Assembly (NCBI GenBank): GCA_963851025.1
Contig: CAWKOA010000001.1
Coordinates: forward strand, 62,001 to 126,000
Reading direction: 5' to 3'
DNA: 64,000 nt
DNA from: RYN-230 sp963851025
Lineage (GTDB): Bacteria > Actinomycetota > Actinomycetes > Streptosporangiales > Streptosporangiaceae
The notes under the pieces were generated by a model. The model did not search any database, was not told the DNA's origin, and saw only the letters and a program-made list of their open reading frames with translations. The translations under genes were made by a program, and so were the position numbers. Each line of letters opens with the position of its first letter. Within the stretch, counting starts at the first letter, position 1. Below are positions 9,696-18,515 of the stretch, piece by piece.

Positions 9696-9899
9696 CTAAG
9701 TTCCGGAAGGGATCAGGCCCTCTTTGCAGTCGCGGACGAAGGCCCGCCAGCCCGCCGCGGAAACGGTGAGGACGTTCTCCGTATCCGCAGAGTTGCGTAT
9801 GGCGACCCCGTTGGCCTGGAGAGCGACCTCCACGCATTGCCCGCCGTTGCAGAAGCTGCTGCACCGCCACCGGAGCGCCCCGGGTCCTGCTGTCGCCAT
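9696..9899 (-). CDS. DUF397 protein
   Basis: A 67-aa protein with the DUF397 pattern: W-R.SS.C..G.CVEVA near the N-terminus (RWRCSSFCNGGQCVEVAL) and a Trp-Phe C-terminal motif (LTVSAAGWRAFVRDCKEGLI). These small proteins usually partner Scr1/DUF5753 XRE regulators in actinomycetes. A second DUF397 gene and its XRE regulator lie just upstream (10131-11246). The ATG at 9899 follows an A/G-rich Shine-Dalgarno (AGGGGGA) and is preceded by an in-frame GTG at 9902. Confidence 0.88.
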   Translation of the reverse strand: MATAGPGALRWRCSSFCNGGQCVEVALQANGVAIRNSADTENVLTVSAAGWRAFVRDCKEGLIPSGT

Positions 9900-10025
9900 C
9901 ACATCCCCCTAGCTCCCGTGAGGTATTACCGTGCGGCCTCCGGTCCCGAGATGCTAAGCATGAGTATCAGATCCTTGTCAAATGGCAAGCTGCGCCCCGA
10001 GTGACTGGTGGGCTCTATGGGCCTG

Positions 10026-10077
10026 CTGATGCTAATGAGGCCGGCCCTCACGGTGGGGCCGGCCTCATTAGTATCAG
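10026..10077. terminator. Long perfect-stem hairpin terminator
   Basis: The arms CTAATGAGGCCGGCCC (10032-10047) and GGGCCGGCCTCATTAG (10056-10071) pair perfectly across an 8-nt loop. The stem continues outward with one G-T pair and CTGAT/ATCAG. It lies downstream of the DUF397 gene at 10131 on the minus strand and probably ends the XRE-DUF397 transcript. Confidence 0.8.
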
Positions 10078-10130
10078 TATTTCCGTGTGCCGTGGCGGCC
10101 CAGGAATCCGGGGCCCATGCGGCACGTCCC

Positions 10131-10343
10131 TCAATAACTCCGGTATTCCCCGCGCTTGATCCGGGATATGAATTCATTCCACTCGGGATGAGTATAGGAG
10201 AGAACCGGCCCGTCAGGAGATTTGGTGTCCCCCAGGAGCACCTTCTCTCCCCACGGCGCCACCCGGATGCATGAGCCGCCATTGCACATGCTGGCCGTCC
10301 GCCACGGCGGCGTGTCAGGATTCGCAGAACCTGCGTTTGCCAT
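10131..10343 (-). CDS. DUF397 protein
   Basis: A 70-aa DUF397 protein (PPWRTASMCNGGSCIRVAPW, then YTHPEWNEFISRIKRGEY). It begins 48 nt after the stop of the XRE regulator at 10392 and is ended by the hairpin at 10026-10077, so the two form one transcription unit. In characterised actinomycete pairs the DUF397 protein modulates or opposes the XRE regulator. That role is inferred here from context. Base composition is less GC-rich than the neighbouring enzymes. Confidence 0.9.
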   Translation of the reverse strand: MANAGSANPDTPPWRTASMCNGGSCIRVAPWGEKVLLGDTKSPDGPVLSYTHPEWNEFISRIKRGEYRSY

Positions 10344-10391
10344 TATCTGGAGTCCTCGGTTAGGACGTGGTTGACGCGCACGGGGCGGCCC

Positions 10392-11246
10392 TCAGGAGTC
10401 GCGATCATGCGCATCCTTGATCTCGGTGATCAAGACTTGGGATTCCCGTGGTGACAGCGCAGCGTCGCGCAGGTTGTCAAGGACTTCACGGTAGCGATCC
10501 ACCGACTCCCGCCGGTCCATGAACTGGGCGCTGATGAGTCCTTCGACGTGGACGATGGCGGGCACGGACGCATCGTCGAACTCGAAGAGCGTCATGTTGC
10601 TGTCGCTGCTCGCCTGGGCGCCGGAACTGAAGGGAACGATCTGGACTATGACCTTCTCAGAGGCCGCGACGTCACGGATCTTCTCCAATTGAGCGCTCAT
10701 CACCTTCGGGCCGCCGACCTGGCGGTGCAGGACCCCCTCGTCCATCAGTACCCGCACCCTGGGCCGACCGGCTCGTTCAAGCAGTTCCTGGCGACGGATC
10801 CGCGCTTCTACCCGCTCTTTCAGCACCTGATCGTCGATAAGAGGATAGACGCTCCTGATGATGGCCCGGGCATAGTCATCGGACTGCAGAAGGCCGTATA
10901 TATAGGACATGGAGTAATACGTGATGGACTTCGCTTCTTGCTCCAGATCGAAGTACGGCCCCACCCCCAGGTCTTCGTAGTGGGCCCACCACCCATCTTC
11001 ACGGGCCCTGCGGGCCAGATCCATAAGCTGAGCGGCCTCTTGCTCACTTACCTGGTAAAGCTGGCAGAGATCGCGTACATCGCGCAAGCTGACACGGCGT
11101 GCACCCGTTTCAATTCTGCTGACCTTGGTGGCCGAGCACATGAGCAGATCCGCGACCTCGCCGACGGAGAGCTTCTTCCCCTCACGGAGCCGCCGCAGAC
11201 GCATACTCAGGTCCCGCTGGCGGACCGTGGGCTTCCTTTCTTCCAT
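10392..11246 (-). CDS. XRE-family regulator with DUF5753 (Scr1-type)
   Basis: A 284-aa protein. The HTH is at about residues 10-65 (LRRLREGKKLSVGEVADLL, CSATKVSRIETGARRVSL). The DUF5753 domain fills the rest (WWAHYEDLGVGPYFDLEQEA, GLLQSDDYARAIIR, RRQELLERAGRPRVRVLMDE). It heads an operon with the DUF397 gene at 10131. The ATG at 11246 is preceded by GAAAGG. It is only distantly similar to the XRE protein at 984-1880. Confidence 0.92.
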   Translation of the reverse strand: MEERKPTVRQRDLSMRLRRLREGKKLSVGEVADLLMCSATKVSRIETGARRVSLRDVRDLCQLYQVSEQEAAQLMDLARRAREDGWWAHYEDLGVGPYFDLEQEAKSITYYSMSYIYGLLQSDDYARAIIRSVYPLIDDQVLKERVEARIRRQELLERAGRPRVRVLMDEGVLHRQVGGPKVMSAQLEKIRDVAASEKVIVQIVPFSSGAQASSDSNMTLFEFDDASVPAIVHVEGLISAQFMDRRESVDRYREVLDNLRDAALSPRESQVLITEIKDAHDRDS

Positions 11247-11526
11247 CACCGATGCCTTTCAGATGGCGGCCGCCCCGGGCCATCGCGCCTGATCCCCCCG
11301 CCAGCACCGGGAATTGCGGTGCCGAAGGCAGCGACCGGGCTCCTCGCCCGGCGGAGGATGTTCTGGCGGGCACGGACGAGGCCACTGACGGAGCAGACTC
11401 CGCGGGAGAGCACGCCTGGCACGTGGCCTCTGGGAACGGCCTCCGCCACGGCGGCCCCCTCGAGGATGTGTGAGCTGGGTGCGTGGAAGCACGCTGGCGC
11501 GAACTTACGCTCAGGCTATCGCCTCT

Positions 11527-11536
11527 GGCAATTGCC
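11527..11536. promoter_or_regulatory. GGCAATTGCC palindrome, copy 1
   Basis: A perfect 10-bp palindrome in the gene-poor region. The same core recurs as a 12-bp palindrome at 11789-11800 and as a half-site at 11765-11772, which suggests a protein-binding motif, possibly for the nearby XRE/DUF397 regulator. Confidence 0.4.
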
Positions 11537-11764
11537 TTCTGATCGTGGGGTGATGCTACACGCGGAGCCGGAGTTCGGATACGGGCTTGGGCAAGGTTCC
11601 CAGGGTTTCGCCAAGCAGCGCCGAAGGCGCGCCAGTGGCACCCCCGGCAACCGCGTGAGAGCAGGTCCGAAACTCAGATCGGGTGCACCCGGCTGGGCGG
11701 GCAGCACTAGCGCGGCTGTCCGGGCACCGGGGGACGGGCCTGCTCCCGGCCGTCCCAAGATCGT

Positions 11765-11800
11765 CAATTGCCAGGAAAAATTATCCTATGGCAATTGCCA
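11765..11800. promoter_or_regulatory. CAATTGCC half-site and TGGCAATTGCCA palindrome
   Basis: CAATTGCC at 11765-11772 is followed by the perfect 12-bp palindrome TGGCAATTGCCA at 11789-11800. Together with the copy at 11527 this is a cluster of one motif in 275 bp of otherwise GC-rich non-coding DNA. Confidence 0.45.
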
Positions 11801-12218
11801 AGCCGGTATGAGACGCTGGGAGGGTCCCACCACACCTGTCTCCAGGCCGGACCCGGTGACCGGGACAGCGCGGTGGGGGAGAGGAGGCCGCCCCCGGAGA
11901 AAGCCAGTCAAGGCTGTCAGCCAGCACTCTGCACGCCTGGCGGTTCGCGCCTCTGCCGCTTCCCCCGATCAGGGCTTTTCAGCCTGCCCGGAAAAGCAGC
12001 ACGGCCGATGGTAGGACATCGGCCGCGCCAATGACAGAAACCCGCCTGTTGCTACGGAAGGGCCTGTGCTGTGCCTCATGCTACCGGTTGCCACGGCAGA
12101 TGCAATCCCCGTTCCTGACCTGGGGAGACGCCACCTGACGGCGGCCCGGTTGCGGGTTCGCGGCGCAGAGCACTTCTCCGGCTCCGCTCATTCGATGCGA
12201 CGCTGAGGAGGTGTAATT

Positions 12219-12413
12219 ATGCACGTCGCAGTCGCGGCCCCGCACGCCGCCGAATCCATCCGGTACGTGATCCTGCTGTTCGCGATCTTCTCCGTGGTCT
12301 TCTGGCGCGTGATGCTCAGGATCGTCGTGATGGTCGTGGCGATGGCGATCCTCGTCCTGCTGGCCTCGGGCGCTGTCCTGATCCTGCAGAACATGCACCA
12401 CTTGCACGGATAG
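12219..12413 (+). CDS. Small membrane protein (64 aa)
   Basis: A 64-aa protein with two adjacent hydrophobic segments (SIRYVILLFAIFSVVFW and MLRIVVMVVAMAILVLLASG), a His-rich start and a His-rich end (NMHHLHG). A near-perfect Shine-Dalgarno (GAGGAGGTG) precedes the ATG at 12219, so the gene is very likely translated. No family was recognised. It stands between the gene-poor region and the convergent RamB-like gene. Confidence 0.75.
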   Translation: MHVAVAAPHAAESIRYVILLFAIFSVVFWRVMLRIVVMVVAMAILVLLASGAVLILQNMHHLHG

Positions 12414-12474
12414 CGGATGCCTGCCGATCGGCACTCGTCGCTGAGGCGCCGGTCGGCAGGTTGCTCAACGGCGC

Positions 12475-13938
12475 TCAGGCCTGCCGGGCGTCCGGCGTGG
12501 CGGCCGCGCCGTCCCCGGTGGCGTACGGGATGAAGCTGCCGTGATGCGGGTCCGGGTCCAGCGGCTTGCCGAGCGCGGGGAAGGCCCGCTGCGGGCAGGT
12601 GGTCCGGTCGCACACCTTGCAGCCCGGGCCGATCGGGACCAGCGCGGACGGGCTGCCCAGGTCGAGACCGTGGGAGTACACCAGCCGGTGCGCGTGCCGC
12701 AGGTCGCAGCCCAGGCCGACCGCGAACGTCTTGCCGAGCGTGCCGTAGCCGCCGTAGCGCCGGGACACGGTCCGGGCCACCCACAGGTAGCTGCGGCCGT
12801 CAGGCATCTGGGCCAGCTGGGTCTGGATCTCCCCCGGGTGCACGAAGGCCTCGTACACGTTCCACAGCGGGCAGGAGCCGCCGACCCGGGAGAAGTGGAA
12901 GCTGGTGGCCGACTGGCGCTTGGAGATGTTGCCCGCCCGGTCGACCCGGACGAAGATGAACGGCACGCCGCGGGCCCCGGGGCGCTGCAGCGTGCTGAGG
13001 CGGTGCGCGACGGTCTCGTAGCCCACGTCGAACCGCCGCTGCAGCAGCGCGATGTCGTAGCCCACCGTCTCCGCGGCGTCCAGGAACGGCCGGTAGGGCA
13101 GGACCAGGGCGCCCGCGAAGTAACTGGCCAGGCCGATCCGGCAGAGCATGCGGGCATCGTCGCCGGACAGGTTGGCCTCGGTGACGATCTGGTCGATCTC
13201 CGCGGACATCTCGACGGAGGCCAGGTGGGTGGCCAGCTGGAACGCCCGCTGGCCGGAGTTGAGCAGCGGGGACAGGGTCAGCACCCGGGCTTCGGGGTCG
13301 TAGCGCCGCTTGACGTCCTGGTCACGGTCCGGGAGGTCGGCCACCCGGATGCCGTGCCGCCGGGCCAGCCAGCTCGGTGATCCCGGCCTCGGCGTTGCCG
13401 ACCCTGAGGTCCGCCTGCGCCGAAGATCCGCTCGGCCGCGAGGTCGAGCGCCGGGAAGTAGTTCCGCCGGGCGTAGAACAGCTCCTGCACTTCCTCCTGG
13501 GCCATGGGCGGCGGCACCGACATCGACCCCGCCTCACCCGCGTCGATGCGGGTCATGATCGTCTCGTTGACGTCGCGGCCGTGCCGGTACCGGCGGTGCA
13601 GCTCGATGACGTACCGGCCGACGGCCGGCATGGCCGCGGCCAGCTCCCGGATCTCGGCCATCGAGATCTGCTCGCCGACCGAGGGGTCGGTGAGCACGTC
13701 ACGGAGCTGGGCCACCAGGCGGTCGGCGTCCTCGGCCGAGAACTGCTGCAGGTCCGCGTCGAACACGCTGGCCAGCTTGAGCAGGACGGAGGCCGTCATC
13801 GGGCGCTGGCTGGATTCCAGCTGGTTCACGTAGCTCGGCGAGATGCCCAGCGCGCTGGCCAGGGCGGCCTGGGTGAGGCCGCGTTCCTCACGGAAACGGC
13901 GGAGCCGGACGCCCGACCCGGGCTTTCGTGACCACCAT
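12475..13938 (-). pseudogene. RamB/ScfR-like XRE regulator with ImmA/IrrE and DUF2083 domains, frameshifted
   Basis: The ATG at 13938 opens MVVTKARVG. One base out of frame, the HTH follows (VRLRRFREERGLTQAALASA, LGISPSYVNQLESSQRP). The middle ends near AERIFGA and switches frame through ADLRVGNAEAG. The C-terminal 290 residues are in a third phase (DPEARVLTLSPLLNSGQRAF, then the DUF2083 Cys block CKVCDRTTCPQRAFPALGKP). At least three shifts are needed to restore about 485 residues, the length of RamB. Known RamB proteins control acetate and glyoxylate metabolism. This gene is divergent from pckG, so a link to gluconeogenic carbon use is plausible. Confidence 0.7.
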
Positions 13939-14242
13939 CACACCCTGTCTGGTGAAGTTCGCGATCTTCTCGGCCGTCGTTCACCGGCCCGCAACTTCCG
14001 GATCCCCCGCGAATAGTCATGCAGGTCCCGCGGGCCTTAGCTCAGCGAATCGGTCTAGACCATCGCCGATCGCCTTCACAAGTGTTACAGAATCGCGGGC
14101 TGAGCGCCACAAACCTCCACACATGCAGGTCTACCACTCCGCCGGGCTTTGAGTGCATCTTGTTAAGGTGGCTTCCGGTTTCTTTTTGAGACCCCGCGCT
14201 AAACGAGTTGCGGGTAGCGGCCGGTGATTGGGAGGACTTCCT
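13939..14242. promoter_or_regulatory. Divergent upstream region of the RamB-like gene and pckG
   Basis: About 300 bases without a gene, noticeably less GC-rich than its surroundings. It holds the promoters of two divergent genes and a stretch with a C-TTTTT run at about 14188. I found no clear operator. The Shine-Dalgarno GGGAGGA of pckG is at its right end. Confidence 0.6.
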
Positions 14243-16066
14243 GTGAGTGACGCTATTCCAGGACTGCAGCAGCCGCCGACGGCACACAGCGGCCTGATTG
14301 ACTGGGTAACGGACATCGCAGCGCTGACCCAGCCCGCCCGCGTCCAGTGGTGCGATGGCTCCCAGGCGGAATGGGACCAGCTCACCAGCCTGCTGGTCGA
14401 GCAGGGCGCGCTGCTGCCGCTCAACCCGGACCTGCGGCCGGGCAGCTTCCTGGCCCGCTCCGACCCCTCGGACGTCGCCCGCGTCGAGGACCGCACCTTC
14501 ATCTGCTCGGAGAAGGAAGAGGACGCCGGGCCGACCAACAACTGGATCGCCCCGGCCGAGATGCGCGCCACCTTCTCCAGCCTGTTCGCCGGCTGCATGG
14601 CCGGCCGGACCATGTACGTCGTCCCGTTCTGCATGGGCCCGCTCGGCTCGCCGATCTCCCAGCTCGGGGTGGAGATCACCGACTCGCCGTACGTGGCCGC
14701 CTCGATGCGGATCATGACCCGGATGGGCGCTGCCGTGCTGGACGAGCTGGGCCCGGACGGGTTCTTCGTCCGGGCGGTCCACTCGGTGGGCGCCCCGCTG
14801 CAGCCGGGCCAGGCGGACGTGCCGTGGCCGTGCAACAAGACCAAGTACATCTCGCACTTCCCAGAGACCCGGGAGATCTGGTCCTACGGGTCCGGGTACG
14901 GCGGGAACGCGCTGCTGGGCAAGAAGTGCTACGCGCTGCGGATCGCCTCGGCCATGGCCCGCGACGAGGGCTGGCTGGCCGAGCACATGCTCATCCTCAA
15001 GGTCACCCCGCCGCAGGGCGAGGCCAAGTACATCGCGGCCGCCTTCCCGTCCGCGTGCGGCAAGACCAACCTGGCCATGCTGCAGCCCACGGTCCCGGGC
15101 TGGCGGGTGGAGACCATCGGCGACGACATCGCCTGGATGCGCTTCGGCGCGGACGGCCGGCTGCACGCGATCAACCCGGAGGCCGGCTTCTTCGGGGTCG
15201 CCCCCGGCACCAGCCAGGCCACGAACCCGAACGCCCTGCAGATGCTGACCAGTAACACGGTCTTCACCAACGTCGCGCTCACCGACGACGGTGACGTGTG
15301 GTGGGAGGGCCTGACCGACGAGCCGCCGGCGCACCTGACCGACTGGCAGGGCCGCGACTGGACGCCGGCCTCCGGCAGCCCGGCCGCCCACCCCAACTCA
15401 CGGTTCACCGTGGACGCGGCGCAGTGCCCGTCCATCGCGCCGGAGTGGGACGACCCGGCCGGGGTGCCGATCTCGGCGATCCTGTTCGGCGGCCGCCGGG
15501 CCACGGCGGTGCCGCTGGTCACCGAGGCGTTCTCCTGGCAGCACGGTGTCTTCCTCGGGGCGACCATCGCGTCCGAGAAGACCGCGGCCGCCGAGGGCAC
15601 GGTCGGGGAACTGCGGCACGACCCGTTCGCGATGCTGCCGTTCTGCGGCTACAACATGGGTGACTACTTCGGCCACTGGCTGAAGATCGGCGGCCTGACC
15701 GACCCGGGGAAACTGCCCCGGATCTACGCGGTGAACTGGTTCCGGAAGAACGCCGACGGCAAGTTCGCCTGGCCCGGGTTCGGCGAGAACAGCCGCGTGC
15801 TCAAGTGGATCACGGAGCGGCTGAACGGGGAGGCCGCGGCGCAGGCCACCCCGATCGGCAACCTGCCCGCCGACGGCGCCCTGGACACCAGCGGCCTGGC
15901 CGTCAGCGACGCGGACCTGACCGTGCTGCTCTCCGTGGACGCCGGCGCCTGGCAGGACGAAGCCGACCACACCCGGGAGTACTTCACGACGTTCGGCAGC
16001 CACCTGCCCGGCGCGATGTGGGACGAGCACGAGGCCCTGCTGGAGCGGCTGAAGACGGCAAGCTGA
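14243..16066 (+). CDS. pckG: Phosphoenolpyruvate carboxykinase (GTP)
   Basis: A 607-aa enzyme, the usual length for the GTP-dependent family. It converts oxaloacetate and GTP to PEP, CO2 and GDP, the first committed step of gluconeogenesis. Visible signatures are NNWIAPAEM, FCMGPLGSPISQLGVEITDS, the kinase-1a loop FPSACGKTNLAML (about residues 267-279), GDDIAWMRFG, and NPEAGFFGVAPGTS. The GTG at 14243 follows GGGAGGA by seven nt; an upstream TTG at 14228 is rejected. It is intact, unlike several neighbours, and is divergent from a RamB-like regulator. Confidence 0.97.
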   Translation: MSDAIPGLQQPPTAHSGLIDWVTDIAALTQPARVQWCDGSQAEWDQLTSLLVEQGALLPLNPDLRPGSFLARSDPSDVARVEDRTFICSEKEEDAGPTNNWIAPAEMRATFSSLFAGCMAGRTMYVVPFCMGPLGSPISQLGVEITDSPYVAASMRIMTRMGAAVLDELGPDGFFVRAVHSVGAPLQPGQADVPWPCNKTKYISHFPETREIWSYGSGYGGNALLGKKCYALRIASAMARDEGWLAEHMLILKVTPPQGEAKYIAAAFPSACGKTNLAMLQPTVPGWRVETIGDDIAWMRFGADGRLHAINPEAGFFGVAPGTSQATNPNALQMLTSNTVFTNVALTDDGDVWWEGLTDEPPAHLTDWQGRDWTPASGSPAAHPNSRFTVDAAQCPSIAPEWDDPAGVPISAILFGGRRATAVPLVTEAFSWQHGVFLGATIASEKTAAAEGTVGELRHDPFAMLPFCGYNMGDYFGHWLKIGGLTDPGKLPRIYAVNWFRKNADGKFAWPGFGENSRVLKWITERLNGEAAAQATPIGNLPADGALDTSGLAVSDADLTVLLSVDAGAWQDEADHTREYFTTFGSHLPGAMWDEHEALLERLKTAS

Positions 16067-16072
16067 CCGTCG

Positions 16073-16106
16073 GGACCGGCGGGCGGCCCGGCTGCCCGCC
16101 GGGTCC
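16073..16106. terminator. Hairpin downstream of pckG
   Basis: GGACCGGCGGGC and GCCCGCCGGGTCC pair with a one-base bulge, starting 7 nt after the pckG stop, at a convergent junction. Confidence 0.65.
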
Positions 16107-16109
16107 GGC

Positions 16110-17362
16110 CGGCCTCCGGCCGCCCGCGCCGTGCCGCGGGGGTGCCCGGGCCGGCGGCGGGACCGCTCGGCGCGGTGGAAGATCAGCCACGCGAGGGCCA
16201 GCGCGGCCGCGAAGGCCGGCAGCCAGGCCAGCCGCTCGGCGATCCACCAGACCCCGGTCGGCGGGGTGAGCAGGCCGGGCAGACGGCCGATCAGTGACCC
16301 GGCCATGGTCACGGCCAGGAACGCGGACTGGTGCCAGAGGAACAGGGTCATGGCCGACAGGTTGGCCAGCGCGACCGGCGCCCAGGCCAGCGGGCGGCGC
16401 ATGACCCGCGCCAGCCCGGGCCGCAGCAGCAGCGCCAGGCCGACCTGGGCCACGCCGAAGGTGACGGCGGCCAGCGTGGGCGGGTTCAGGTTCGAGATGC
16501 GGGCCCCGTTCACGCCCACCATGCTGGCCGGGTACCCGGCCCAGGCGATCAGCGCCGCCGTGGCCCCGGCCCCCGCGGCGAGCAGGACGGCAGGCACCTT
16601 CCAGCCGCGGAACGAGCCCCGCGGCCCACGCGATGCCGAGCAGGTAAGGGACCAGCCAGCCGGCCCCGACGTTGACCCACCCCAGCCACGCGGGACCGCC
16701 GAGGCCGAACCGGGCGGCGTCCACCCCGGCGACCACGGCGGCCGGGACGAGCGCGGCCGCGGCGCCGAACCGGCGCACCAGCGCCACGGCCAGCGGGGTC
16801 AGCGCGGTCAGCCCGGCGAACACGCCCAGGAACCACAGTGGGCTGAGCACCAGCCAGACGATGGTGTGGATGGTCGAGGACCGTACCCCGGCCGAGGATC
16901 ATCGCCAGCGTGAGCGGAACCCAGACCGCCGCGAGCACCAGCACCGGCCGCCCGAGCCGGACCAGCCGGGCGCGCAGCCAGGTGAGGTACTCGGCCCTTG
17001 TAACTACGGGCGGCGGAGTACCCGCCGACCAGGAAGAAGACGGCGAGGGTCTGGAAGATCCAGGACACCGGCGCGAGGGCGGGATGGGAGGCCAGCGGGC
17101 TGGTGTCGTGCAGCCCCGCGCCGGCCGGGGAGCGGGTCACCACCAGGGCGGTAACCAGCCAGTGGCCGAGGATCACGCCGGCGATGGCCAGCGCCCGCAG
17201 CGCGTCGACGGTCCGGTCGCGCCCGGCGGGCGTGGCCGCGTCGATCTGCCCGGCCAGCTTCCGCAGGGCGAGGCGGGGCGCACCGAAGGCGTGTCCCCTC
17301 CGAGCCTGCGGATCGGGGGGCTCCGGGCGGTCGTCCCCCCGGGCTGGCAGGGCGGGGTTCAT
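16110..17362 (-). pseudogene. Acyltransferase-3-like membrane protein, frameshifted
   Basis: The ATG at 17362 overlaps the upstream hydrolase stop (ATGA). The start of the membrane domain (RDRTVDALRALAIAGVILGH, FQTLAVFFLVGGYSAARSYK) is in one frame. VLVLAAVWVPLTLAMILGRG, then MLSPLWFLGVFAGLTALTPL, then AVLLAAGAGATAALIAWAGY and LSAMTLFLWHQSAFLAVTMA follow in alternating frames. Joined, these give about 400 residues with some ten membrane segments and the DALRALAI motif of the acyltransferase-3 family, which O-acylates surface sugars or lipids. At least three shifts are needed, and the 3' end near 16110 is approximate. Confidence 0.6.
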
Positions 17363-18292
17363 CGGGTGACCTTCCCGGGCTCGCCCAGCGCGATGTAGGC
17401 CAGGTTGCGCAGCGACGACGCTGCCGGGCTGCAGGTAGCTGCTGTGACCGTCGCGGCCGCAGCCGAACCGGCGGGCCCCGAAGGACGGCGACATGGGATC
17501 GGTCCCGAACCCCAGCCCCAGCAGGCGGACGTGGGGCACGTGCCGGATCCAGTCACCCGCTTCCCGGCCGGCCCAGACCCGGGCCGTCGTGTGCAGCGAC
17601 GTCACCGAGGCCGCGTCCATGCCCGGGCTGCCGTAGACCGCGATGTCGGTGACGGGCAGGCCGGGCGCGGCCAGCCCGCAGACCACGGATCCGTAGCTGT
17701 GGCACAGCAGCGCGACCTGGTCGCCGCGCTGGGCCAGGCTGATCACCAGGGGCCGCAGGGCCTGGGCGCCCTGCCCCGCGTTCCCGGACGTGAGGACGGC
17801 CGGGCTGAGCAGGCTGGGGGTGCGGTAGCCCAGCCAGGCGATGACGGCGAGGCGGCCGCCGGGATCCAGCCGGCGGGCCTGGGCGGCGAGCGCCCGGGCC
17901 CCGCCGTCCGGCGACGCCGTCCCGCGGGAATCGAACGTGGCCAGCGAGGTGTCGGAGCCGGGCACGAGGATGGCGACCCGCCGGGCGGTGGCCAGGTTGC
18001 CGAGCACCTCGACGGCCTCGCCCTGGCCGCTCGCGTCGAAGCCCAGGAAGTGCCCGCGGCCCAGGGCTTCCAGCGTGCGGGCCTGTCCCGGGTCGCCGGC
18101 CCGGGCGGCCGCCCGGGCCGCCCGGTCGATGGCCCGGCCGGTGGCGGCGTAGCGGGCGGACAGCCCGTGCGGCGTGAGGGCGGGCAGTGACACCGGCGGG
18201 TCCGCCGGGGGGGTCGGGTTCACGGCCGCCGTCAGCGTGATGCCGACGGCGGCGGCAGCGACGGTGATGGCGGCCACGCGGCGCAGTCTCAT
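17359..18292 (-). CDS. Secreted alpha/beta hydrolase (DUF1023-like), frameshift near 3' end
   Basis: About 310 residues. An N-terminal signal peptide (VAAITVAAAAVGITLTAAV) precedes a DUF1023-type alpha/beta hydrolase. Its nucleophile elbow is CHSYGS, within VALLCHSYGSVVCGLAAPGL. VAILVPGSDTSLATFDSRG carries the oxyanion region, and HSSYLQPGS may hold the catalytic His. Just after that the frame changes, and the natural end (ASSLRNLAYIALGEPGKVTR) reads to a stop at 17359-17361 that overlaps the acyltransferase start. It could deacylate a cell-surface lipid or polymer together with that acyltransferase, but the substrate is unknown. Confidence 0.7.
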
Positions 18293-18515
18293 GGCGTGTC
18301 CTTCCTGGTCCAGTGGGGTGCTGGCCAGAAAGCTACGGACAGCCCGGCGTAGCCGGCGTCACGCTGCGGGACCCATTGGAGGCCTGCCCCCGAGGTACCG
18401 GCAGCCGGCCCCCGGCGGGGCCACCTGGGCAGGCCGGCCCCCTACCTGAGTAGGGCCGGGCAGATACCCCTCGCGGGTCACGAAGCGGCGGCCACCCCGC
18501 ACTTACGCTGGGGTC

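Larger units (their letters stand above)
11247..12218. other. Gene-poor intergenic stretch with repeated CAATTGCC motifs
   Basis: I see no convincing coding region in these 970 bases: the open frames have poor codon bias and no ribosome sites. It carries the upstream region of the XRE gene (minus strand) and of the small membrane protein (plus strand), plus the palindromes listed separately. A remnant of a deleted gene or an unrecognised RNA cannot be excluded. Confidence 0.5.

Noticed and set aside
10548..12014. Long plus-strand open frame (488 codons) opposite the XRE gene
   Set aside because: It is antisense to a well-supported XRE/DUF5753 gene and runs through non-coding DNA, with composition unlike a real protein.
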